DNA from: Bolinopsis microptera
Taxonomy: Eukaryota; Ctenophora; Tentaculata; Lobata; Bolinopsidae
Direction: 5' to 3'
Assembly: GCF_026151205.1 (NCBI RefSeq)
Contig: NC_087080.1
Coordinates: forward strand, 8,397,720 to 8,461,719
Length of the DNA stretch: 64,000 bases
The notes beneath the pieces are model-generated. The model saw only the letters and a list, made by a program, of their open reading frames with translations, made no database searches and was not told the DNA's origin. Position 1 is the stretch's first letter; each line of letters starts with the position of its first letter. Position numbers and translations under genes: made by a program. Below, in pieces: positions 55,248 to 64,000 of this stretch.

Positions 55248-55436
55248 CCCACTACTCGTACTTACCCACTAATCTTACTTACCCACTATTCTTACTTACC
55301 CAATATTCTTACTTACCCAATATTCTTACTTACCCACTATTCTTACTAACCCACTAATCTTACTTACCCACTATTCTTACTTACCCACTATTCTTACTAA
55401 CCCACTACTCGTACTTACCCACTATTCTCACTTACC
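55248..55436 (-). repeat. 17-bp minisatellite made of 5' splice-site consensus
   Basis: Eleven units of 17 bp immediately downstream of the unit E transmembrane exon. On the minus strand each reads about GGGTAAGTAAGAATAGT; nine keep GGGTAAGT and two have GGGTTAGT. The true donor ACG|GTAAGT is in register with the array, as if the repeat grew out of the splice site. Confidence 0.85.
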
Positions 55437-56617
55437 GTAGTGAGTCTGACCCGTTGTCTCCTTCTGATAACAATCCCTACAAGGAGCAGTATAAGCGTTG
55501 CCGCGAACACTGTACCTCCCAACACCCCAACTGTGGTTATCCAGCTGCGATCTATTATCTGAGTGTGGAATCTCTTTTGAATTATATTTAAGTTTTTCGA
55601 TGTACGTTTAGAATTGATGCTAACTTATAGAACTTTATTAACACATTTAATGTAAAAGCACACACTATTTCTTCTCACCTGAACAGTAACCCTCGCCTCC
55701 GACCTGAGCTGATGAGCGTGGCCCGTGTATCTTGTCCCACAGTAGTAGGTATAATGAACTTCCTCAAAATCCTCAGTTTCACGAGTGGTCAATGTTATAA
55801 CCCATTTAGGTGGCACTTCAGTTTTTATACACGGGACTTCAGGCCCACATTTTATTTCTTCCTCGTCCGATTCAAAGTCTGTCTTTCTTGTCCATCTTAG
55901 ATATCTAAATGCTCTTTTACTCCCAAGAGAACAGGTCAGATTATAGCTTGTCCCAACTTTGACCTCGGTGAATGTTGGAGTTAGATTAACTTCAAATAAT
56001 TGGTCCACTTTAGGTATCTGGTAATAGTTAGACACCAAACTTGTGTTGTTCGTCAGATGTGTGACACACGATAAGTTGGCGTTAACATGTGATTCGTAGT
56101 GCAGAATGATATCAAAAGTTTTTGTCGGTGGCTGGGTTTTATTGTGAGGATCAGGATATGGAGAAGAGAGGTCTCCCTTATAAAACACCCCGTTGGTAAC
56201 AAGCAAAGTGTTTTTCACGGTCAATCTAAAGAGTTCTTCACAATCAGAAGGTAATCTCGTGTCCAGCTTACACTGAAAAGTTACAGTTTCGTTTTCATCC
56301 CACAAAACTTCAAGAGGGTCGAATACCTCCAAAGTGTAAGCCTGGAACCTTCCAGGATTTGAGTAAAATGTTCCGATGTCCGAACAGATCTCCTTTGTCA
56401 GCTCCACGTTATCTATCTCGACAGTCCACCTTCTTTTGCTTCGGTCTCCAAATGTGTTCTCGAGTTGTGAGGATGAGTTAGAATCCAAGGGTGCTTCCCA
56501 GTTGGTTGCTGTGCTGGGTGTGGTTTGGAGCAGGGAAGTGTCTGTCTGATTTTCTGATGAGTTTACAACTCCAATAAAAGTAAGGAAATTTGTTCCAAAC
56601 AAGAACAAGGAGATCAT
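55436..56617 (-). CDS. Receptor ectodomain-TM unit E (two exons, two Ig-like domains)
   Basis: Exons 56617-55679 (313 codons, donor CAG|GTGAGA, phase 0) and 55558-55436 (41 codons, donor ACG|GTAAGT, phase 0). Chosen start: Met at 56617 (MISLFLFGTNFLTFIGVVNS, a signal peptide), although the frame is open from 56764. Ig-like domains carry FQCKLDT/LSCVTH and LTCSLGS/YYCGTR, with many glycosylation sites. The second exon encodes IIDRSWITTVGVLGG, the transmembrane helix and RRRQRVRLTT. It differs from A-D in having an intron just before the membrane segment. Confidence 0.8.
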
Positions 56618-56764
56618 AATCTGGTTGTGTAATTTGATATTGAGAAAATGGGAAATTCGGAAATTACAGTAGATTGCAGATTTAGCGGTCGCCCATATTT
56701 GAAATGCAACTAAATTATTTGCATTTCTTATTGAAGTTATTGTGTGGTCTGCCAATTTACACAA

Positions 56765-58120
56765 AGAAAATTAACCAATTATGTGTCATCAATGCCGAAG
56801 TGATTTACAAAATCGATCAATCTGACGTCGAAAGAAAATGTGAATTTCAATTAAGACATATCAAGCTTCTGATGAACGTTTTTGATGATTCCGTGTATTG
56901 CGATTTGCGACAAAGATAAAATGCTCTTTTCAGGTGAATCATCAGACATTTTCATCAGAAGCATCACAACAATGCGACTCAGATCATAAACAATGTTCCG
57001 ATCCGGATATTACACACAAAAATTATCTAGCAATTTAATTATTAATTTCTAAAAACATGATTAAACAAAGATAATACCCAGGTCGACACTAAGAATTTAA
57101 TAGGTACATGGCTACAAACATTAGTAAAAAATGGACTAAAAAAATAATTGTATTATTAAAAACCAAGTTCATCAAATCATCGTGCAAATTTCACTCCTCT
57201 TACAAGAAAGAAAATTGCAAAGTTTAGGGCAGTTGAAACTGAGATTAATGTAGGATGTGATTAAGTTTTGGCATCTTAATCTGTGTCTAACTACTCACTG
57301 TAGCAATCCAATATTTGTATTAAATTAAGAATAGCAAAGGAAGCAGAAAATTTACGGTCTTTGTTGACAACTTATAAAAACATCAAAGCGACTATTCCTC
57401 AGGGCCTGGTCAGGGGTATAAAGGTACCCTCAAGGGCTCCGGGGCCTCGTACATGTTAAAAGGTAGATTAGTTAAACATAATATAAATATCTCCGGGATT
57501 TCGACGCGGGATCATATTATCACTCAGCCCGGCCCGCTGTTAGATAAACATCTCAAGGTGATATCATCCCGCCCCGCAAATTTGTATAAACCCGGCCCGC
57601 TTTTTAGTCGTAACTGATGTTTATCATTCAATTCTCCGACTTACAATAATCAATGATACTGCTGATTAGAACTCGATAATAGTAGAACAGTTAGACGCGC
57701 GATCACGTGGGCGCGTCACGTGCGTACCACGTGCCACCAATAGCATACGCCGAGTCTATACCACGTGACACGAAAGCGCACCACGTGATATGAAACATCG
57801 TAACCGTCCACTTCTTTTACACGCAAATTCCTGGGAACGTTGCCAAAGCAGCTAATTCTTGGAATTTCTCCAACGCGTGGCGTGAGAAGTTGGCGACTAG
57901 CCAGCTACCCTTGTCCGTGCCCTAAATATAGTATTGTTTTGCTTGCTCTCCTTCCAGCTCTTGTTCCTGCTAACGTTCAAGCTATTGCTCCACTATGACA
58001 GATCGGTTTGACATTCAGATTGATGAACTGCTTTCCAATCTCTTCTAAAGTATAAATCCCTTGTCGAAATCGCCGGAGATAATTATAATCCATAAACACT
58101 TCACGCTCAGGGCTAAATAA
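56765..58120. other. Intergenic stretch with E-box cluster
   Basis: No gene recognised. Contains GC-rich patches near 57485-57605 (cccggcccgct twice) and five CACGTG sites at 57704-57787. Confidence 0.5.
57704..57787. promoter_or_regulatory. Five CACGTG E-boxes in 84 bp
   Basis: CACGTG at 57704, 57717, 57728, 57762 and 57782 in a locally GC-rich block. Dense bHLH-zipper sites like this suggest a promoter or enhancer, perhaps of unit E or of the gene ending at 58484; this is inferred. Confidence 0.4.
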
Positions 58121-58257
58121 ATGTAATCCCTCAGCTGGCGCTTCGGGATTACATATTAACACAAAACTCGTGCGCTGCGCGCACTCGTATGTGTTTATCA
58201 GATCATCCCGCTAGCGCGGGATGATCTGTTATATAAACCCTTTGCGTGGCGGGTTTA
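58121..58257. repeat. Chain of four hairpins
   Basis: Consecutive palindromes: 58121-58154 (atgtaatccc/gggattacat), 58170-58184 (gtgcgc tgc gcgcac), 58201-58226 (gatcatcccgc, loop tagc, gcgggatgatc) and 58232-58257 (ataaaccc/gggtttat). The build resembles unit A at 32723-32845, but the sequence differs. Confidence 0.65.
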
Positions 58258-58483
58258 TGTTATTATGTATCCTTTGGAGATGATCTGATGATGGGGAGAC
58301 AATCGTAAGATTAACAATTACATTACAATGTACTACAGTTTAAACAATAGCTTCTGTAATGTAATGTAGATAATTCGTTACAACACATTCAAATACACCA
58401 ATAAAATTCAAATAATTTAAATATTAGTTTTAAACTAATTACAACACTACAAATCTATTACATTTATTGAGGACGTTACAGAA

Positions 58484-61400
58484 GGAATTGATTTAATGTA
58501 GTTGGAGGAGTAGTAGTTGGAGGAGGAGTAGTTGGAGGAGTAGTAGTTGGAGGAGTAGTAGTTGGAGGAGTAGTAGTAGTTGGAGGAGTAGTAGTTGGAG
58601 GAGGAGTAGTTGGAGGAGTAGTAGTTGGAGGAGTAGTAGTTGGAGGAGTAGTAGTTGGAGGAGGAGTAGTTGGAGGAGTAGTAGTTGGAGGAGTAGTAGT
58701 TGGAGGAGAAGTAGTTGGAGGAGTAGTAGTTGGCGGAGTAGTAGTTGGCGGAGTAGTAGTTGGCGGAGTAGTAGTTGGAGGAGTAGTAGTTGGAGGAGTA
58801 GTAGTTGGAGGAGTAGTAGTTGGAAGAGTAGTAGTTGGAGGAGGAGTAGTTGGAGGAGGAGTAGTTGGAGGAGAAGTAGTTGGAGGAGTAGTAGTCGGAG
58901 GAGTAGTAGTTGGAGGAGTAGTAGTTGGAGGAGTAGTAGTTGGAGGAGAAGTAGTTGGAGGAGTAGTAGTTGGAGGAGTAGTAGTTGGAGGAGTAGTAGT
59001 TGGAGGAGTAGTAGTTGGAGGAGTAGTAGTTGGAGGAGTAGTAGTTGGAGGAGTAGTAGTTGGAGGAGTAGTAGTTGGAGGAGTAGTAGTTGGAGGAGTA
59101 GTAGTTGGAGGAGGAGTAGTTGGAGGAGAAGTAGTTGGAGGAGTAGTAGTTGGAGGAGAAGTAGTTGGAGGAGTAGTAGTTGGCGGAGTAGTAGTTGGCG
59201 GAGTAGTAGTTGGAGGAGTAGTAGTTGGAGGAGTAGTAGTTGGAGGAGTAGTAGTTGGAGGAGTAGTAGTTGGAGGAGTAGTAGTTGGAGGAGTAGTAGT
59301 TGGAGGAGTAGTAGTTTGAGGAGTAGTAGTTGGAGGAGTAGTAGTTGGAGGAGTAGTAGTTGGAGGAGTAGTAGTTGGAGGAGTAGTAGTTGGAGGAGTA
59401 GTAGTTGGAGGAGTAGTAGTTGGAGGAGTAGTAGTTGGAGGAGTAGTAGTTGGAGGAGTAGTAGTTGGAGGAGTAGTAGTTGGAGGAGTAGTAGTTGGAG
59501 GAGTAGTAGTTGGAGGAGTAGTAGTTGGAGGAGTAGTAGTTGGAGGAGTAGTAGTTGGAGGAGTAGTAGTTGGAGGAGTAGTAGTTGGAAGAGTAGTAGT
59601 TGGAGGAGTAGTAGTTGGAGGAGTAGTAGTTGGAGGAGTAGTAGTTGGAGGAGTAGTAGTTGGAGGAGTAGTAGTTGGAGGAGTAGTAGTTGGAGAGTAG
59701 TAGTTGGAGGAGTAGTAGTTGGAGAGTAGTAGTTGGAGGAGTAGTAGTTGGAGGAGTAGTAGTTGGAGGAGTAGTAGTTGGAGGAGTAGTAGTTGGAGGA
59801 GTAGTAGTTGGAGGAGTAGTAGTTGGAGGAGTAGTAGTTGGAGGAGTAGTAGTTGGAGGAGTAGTAGTTGGAGGAGTAGTAGTTGGAGGAGTAGTAGTTG
59901 GAGGAGTAGTAGTTGGAGGAGTAGTAGTTGGAGGAGTAGTAGTTGGAGGAGTAGTAGTTGGAGGAGTAGTAGTTGGAGGAGTAGTAGTTGGAGGAGTAGT
60001 AGTTGGAGGAGTAGTAGTTGGAGGAGTAGTAGTTGGAGGAGTAGTAGTTGGAGGAGTAGTAGTTGGAGGAGTAGTAGTTGGAGGAGTAGTAGTTGGAGGA
60101 GTAGTAGTTGGAGGAGTAGTAGTTGGAGGAGTAGTAGTTGGAGGAGTAGTAGTTGGAGGAGTAGTAGTTGGAGGAGTAGTAGTTGGAGGAGTAGTAGTTG
60201 GAGGAGTAGTAGTTGGAGGAGTAGTAGTTGGAGGAGTAGTAGTTGGAGGAGTAGTAGTTGGAGGAGTAGTAGTAGTTGGAGGAGTAGTAGTTGGAGGAGT
60301 AGTAGTTGGAGGAGTAGTAGTTGGAGGAGTAGTAGTTGGAGGAGTAGTAGTTGGAGGAGTAGTAGTTGGAGGAGTAGTAGTTGGAGGAGTAGTAGTTGGA
60401 GGAGTAGTAGTTGGAGGAGTAGTAGTTGGAGGAGTAGTAGTTGGAGGAGTAGTAGTTGGAGGAGTAGTAGTTGGAGGAGTAGTAGTTGGAGGAGTAGTAG
60501 TTGGAGGAGTAGTAGTTGGAGGAGTAGTAGTTGGAGAGTAGTAGTTGGAGGAGTAGTAGTTGGAGGAGTAGTAGTTGGAGGAGTAGTAGTTGGAGGAGTA
60601 GTAGTTGGAGGAGTAGTAGTTGGAGGAGTAGTAGTTGGAGGAGTAGTAGTTGGAGGAGTAGTAGTTGGAGGAGTAGTAGTTGGAGGAGTAGTAGTTGGAG
60701 GAGTAGTAGTTGGAGGAGTAGTAGTTGGAGGAGTAGTAGTTGGAGGAGTAGTAGTTGGAGGAGTAGTAGTTGGAGGAGTAGTAGTTGGAGGAGTAGTAGT
60801 TGAGGAGTAGTAGTTGGAGGAGTAGTAGTTGGAGGAGTAGTAGTTGGAGGAGTAGTAGTTGGAGGAGTAGTAGTTGGAGGAGTAGTAGTTGGAGGAGTAG
60901 TAGTTGGAGGAGTAGTAGTTGGAGGAGTAGTAGTTGGGAGGAGTAGTAGTTGGAGGAGTAGTAGTTGGAGGAGTAGTAGTTGGAGGAGTAGTAGTTGGAG
61001 GAGTAGTAGTTGGAGGAGTAGTAGTTGAGGAGTAGTAGTTGGAGGAGGTAGTAGTTGGCGGAGTAGTAGTTGGAGGAGTAGTAGTTGGAGGAGTAGTAGT
61101 TGGAGGGAGTAGTAGTTGGAGGAGTAGTAGTTGGCGGAGTAGTAGTTGGAGGAGTAGTAGGTTGGAGGAGTTAGTTGCGGAGTAGTAGTTGGAGGAGTAG
61201 TAGTTGGAGGAGTAGTAGTTGGAGGAGGAGTAGTTGGAGGAGTAGTAGTTGGCGGAGTAGTAGTTGGAGGAGTAGTAGTTGGAGGAGTAGTAGTTGGAGG
61301 AGTAGTAGTTGGCGGAGTAGTAGTTGGAGGAGTAGTAGTTGGAGGAGTAGTAGTTGGAGGAGGGAGTAGTTGTTGGAGGAGTAGTAGTTGGAGGAGTAGT

Positions 61401-64000
61401 AGTTGGAGGAGTAGTAGTTGGAGGAGTAGTAGTTGGAGGAGTAGTAGGAGGAGGAGTAGTTGGAGGAGTAGTAGTTGGAGGAGTAGTAGTTGGAGGAGTA
61501 GTAGTTGGAGGAGTAGTAGTTGGAGGAGTAGTAGTTGGAGGAGTAGTAGTTGGAGGAGTAGTAGTTGGAGGAGTAGTAGTTGGAGGAGTAGTAGTTGGAG
61601 GAGTAGTAGTTGGAGGAGTAGTAGTTGGAGGAGTAGTAGTTGGAGGAGTAGTAGTTGGAGGAGTAGTAGTTGGAGGAGTAGTAGTTGGAGGAGTAGTAGT
61701 TGGAGGAGTAGTAGTTGGAGGAGTAGTAGTTGGAGGAGTAGTAGTTGGAGGAGTAGTAGTTGGAGGAGTAGTAGTTGGAGGAGTAGTAGTTGGAGGAGTA
61801 GTAGTTGGAGGAGTAGTAGTTGGAGGAGTAGTAGTTGGAGGAGTAGTAGTTGGAGGAGTAGTAGTTGGAGGAGTAGTAGTTGGAGGAGTAGTAGTTGGAG
61901 GAGTAGTAGTTGGAGGAGTAGTAGTTGGAGGAGTAGTAGTTGAGGAGTAGTAGTTGGAGGAGTAGTAGTTGGAGGAGTAGTAGTTGGAGGAGTAGTAGTT
62001 GGAGGAGTAGTAGTTGGAGGGAGTAGTAGTTGGCGGAGTAGTAGTTGGAGGAGTAGTAGTTGGAGGAGTAGTAGTTGGAGGAGTAGTAGTTGGAGGAGTA
62101 GTAGTTGGAGGAGTAGTAGTTGGAGGAGTAGTAGTTGGCGGAGTAGTAGTTGGAGGAGTAGTAGTTGGAGGAGTAGTAGTTGGAGGAGTAGTAGTTGGAG
62201 GAGTAGTAGTTGGAGGAGTAGTAGTTGGAGGAGTAGTTGGAGGAGTAGTAGTTGGAGGAGTAGTAGTTGGAGGAGTAGTAGTTGGAGGAGTAGTAGTTGG
62301 AGGAGTAGTAGTTGGAGGAGTAGTAGTTGGAGGAGTAGTAGTTGGAGGAGTAGTAGTTGGAGGAGGAGTAGTTGGAGGAGTAGTAGTTGGAGGAGTAGTA
62401 GTTGGAGGAGTAGTAGTTGGAGGAGTAGTAGTTGGAGGAGTAGTAGTTGGAGGAGTAGTAGTTGGAGGAGTAGTAGTTGGAGGAGTAGTAGTTGGAGGAG
62501 TAGTAGTTGGAGGAGTAGTAGTTGGAGGAGTAGTAGTTGGAGGAGTAGTAGTTGGAGGAGTAGTAGTTGGAGGAGTAGTAGTTGGAGGAGTAGTAGTTGG
62601 AGGAGTAGTAGTTGGAGGAGTAGTAGTTGGAGGAGTAGTAGTTGGAGGAGTAGTAGTTGGAGGAGTAGTAGTTGGAGGAGTAGTAGTTGGAGGAGTAGTA
62701 GTTGGAGGAGTAGTAGTTGGAGGAGTAGTAGTTGGAGGAGTAGTAGTTGGAGGAGTAGTAGTTGGAGGAGTAGTAGTTGGAGGAGTAGTAGTTGGAGGAG
62801 TAGTAGTTGGAGGAGTAGTAGTTGGAGGAGTAGTAGTTGGAGGAGTAGTAGTTGGAGGAGTAGTAGTTGGAGGAGTAGTAGTTGGAGGAGTAGTAGTTGG
62901 AGGAGTAGTAGTTGGAGGAGTAGTAGTTGGAGGAGTAGTAGTTGGAGGAGTAGTAGTAGTTGGAGGAGTAGTAGTTGGAGGAGTAGTAGTAGTTGGAGAG
63001 TAGTAGTTGGAGGAGTAGTAGTTGGAGGAGTAGTAGTAGTTGGAAGAGTAGTAGTTGGAGGAGTAGTAGTTGGAGGAGTAGTAGTTGGAGGAGAAGAAGT
63101 TGGAGGAGTAGTAGTTGGAGGAGTAGTAGTTGGAGGAGTAGTAGTTGGAGGAGTAGTAGTTGGAGGAGTAGTAGTAGTTGGAAGAGTAGTAGTTGGAGGA
63201 GTAGTAGTTGGAGGAGTAGTAGTAGTTGGAAGAGTAGTAGTTGGAGGAGTAGTAGTTGGAGGAGTAGTAGTTGGAGGAGTAGTAGTTGGAGGAGTAGTAG
63301 TTGGAGGAGTAGTAGCTGGAGGAGTAGTAGTTGGAGGAGTAGTAGTTGGAGGAGTAGTAGTAGTTGGAGGAGAAGTAGTTGGAGGAGTAGTAGTTGGAGG
63401 AGGAGTAGTTGGAGGAGTAGTAGTAGTTGGAGGAGTAGTAGTTGGAGGAGTAGTAGTTGGAGGAGTAGTAGTTGGAGGAGTAGTAGTTGGAGGAGTAGTA
63501 GTTGGAGGAGTAGTAGTTGGAGGAGTAGTAGTTGGAGGAGTAGTAGTTGGAGGAGTAGTAGTTGGAGGAGTAGTAGTTGGAGGAGAAGTAGTTGGAGGAG
63601 TAGTAGTTGGAGGAGTAGTAGTTGGAGGAGTAGTAGTTGGAGGAGTAGTAGTAGTTGGAGGAGTAGTAGTTGGAGGGGTAGTAGTTGGAGGAGTAGTAGT
63701 TGGAGGAGTAGTAGTTGGAGGAGTAGTAGTTGGAGGAGTAGTAGTAGTTGGAAGAGTAGTAGTTGGAGGAGTAGTAGTTGGAGGAGGAGTAGTTGGAGGA
63801 GTAGTAGTTGGAGGAGTAGTAGTTGGAGGAGTAGTAGTTGGAGGAGTAGTAGTTGGAGGAGTAGTAGTTGGAGGAGTAGTAGTTGGAGGAGTAGTAGTTG
63901 TAGGAGTAGTAGCTGGAGGAGTAGTAGCTGGAGGAGTAGTAGTTGGAGGAGTAGTAGTTGGAGGAGTAGTAGTTGGAGGAGTAGTAGTTGGAGGAGTAGT
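58484..64000 (-). CDS. Possible mucin-type Thr/Pro repeat exon (hypothetical)
   Basis: On the minus strand the 15-bp unit reads ACT ACT ACT CCT CCA (Thr3-Pro2). From at least 59690 down to 58484 the frame is unbroken for about 400 codons and ends TPPTTLNQFLL-stop, with AATAAA 12 bases after the stop. Unit variants give Ser or Pro for Thr, synonymous Pro, or rarely Leu/Ala. Between 59.69 and 63.0 kb single-base length changes shift the frame. Two of the other minus frames are also open, so an open frame alone is weak evidence. No start or signal peptide is visible because the array leaves the window. It may be plain satellite DNA. Confidence 0.35.
58499..64000 (+). repeat. 15-bp satellite (ggaggagtagtagtt)n, about 365 copies
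   Basis: Extends past the window edge. The left 1.2 kb and the right 1 kb carry diverse point variants and 18-bp units. The middle is more uniform, with occasional 14- or 16-bp units, which may be recent expansion or sequencing error. Confidence 0.98.

Noticed and set aside
59316-63003. Plus-strand open frames encoding Ser-Ser-Ser-Trp-Arg or Val-Val-Val-Gly-Gly repeats
   Set aside because: They arise because two plus frames of the 15-bp satellite lack stops. Starts are created by one-base deletions (gagAGTAG preceded by ATG-like changes), composition is implausible, and there is no upstream or downstream gene structure.

Overview
This is eukaryotic DNA: AT-rich, with many spliced genes, long introns, LINE and Penelope-type retroelements, short foldback elements and large satellite arrays. 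Single-pass receptors with Ig-like domains plus a tyrosine-kinase module, together with metazoan ORP9 and gankyrin orthologues, point to an animal. The overall look suits a non-bilaterian (cnidarian or sponge), but that is an inference and the species cannot be named from the sequence. All gene models were built by hand from reading frames, intron phases and GT/AG splice sites; no alignment was run.

Layout. 1-2.1 kb: intergenic, with hairpin repeats. 2.1-7.75 kb: a three-deep transposon nest, a Penelope-like element inside a LINE inside a short mariner-like repeat. 8.4-17.3 kb (+): an eight-exon ORP9 (OSBPL9) gene. 17.3-24.2 kb: mostly empty, with a LINE fragment. 24.2-29.0 kb (+): PSMD10/gankyrin with a duplicated first exon. 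29-35.2 kb: intergenic, with a cluster of multi-hairpin repeats and a 5'-truncated RTE-like LINE. 35.4-40.2 kb (+): an ankyrin-repeat gene. 40.2-56.6 kb (-): a receptor locus. 56.6-58.5 kb: E-box cluster and a chain of hairpins. 58.5-64 kb: a 15-bp satellite that runs off the window.

The most interesting region is 40.2-56.6 kb. One intact tyrosine-kinase module (eight exons) lies downstream of five ectodomain units on the same strand. Each unit has its own start codon, signal peptide, one or two Ig-like domains and a transmembrane helix, and each ends at a phase-0 GTAAGT donor just after the membrane anchor. The first kinase-side exon starts in phase 0. I see no second kinase domain among the units. 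This is the geometry of a variable-exon/constant-exon locus (as in clustered protocadherins or UGT1A), here with a kinase as the constant part. Joint splicing is a hypothesis that RNA data would settle.

The satellite at the right edge reads, on the minus strand, as a Thr/Pro mucin-type repeat that ends in a stop codon followed by AATAAA. Its unit variants mostly keep Thr, Ser or Pro, so it may be the last exon of a mucin-like gene rather than plain satellite DNA.
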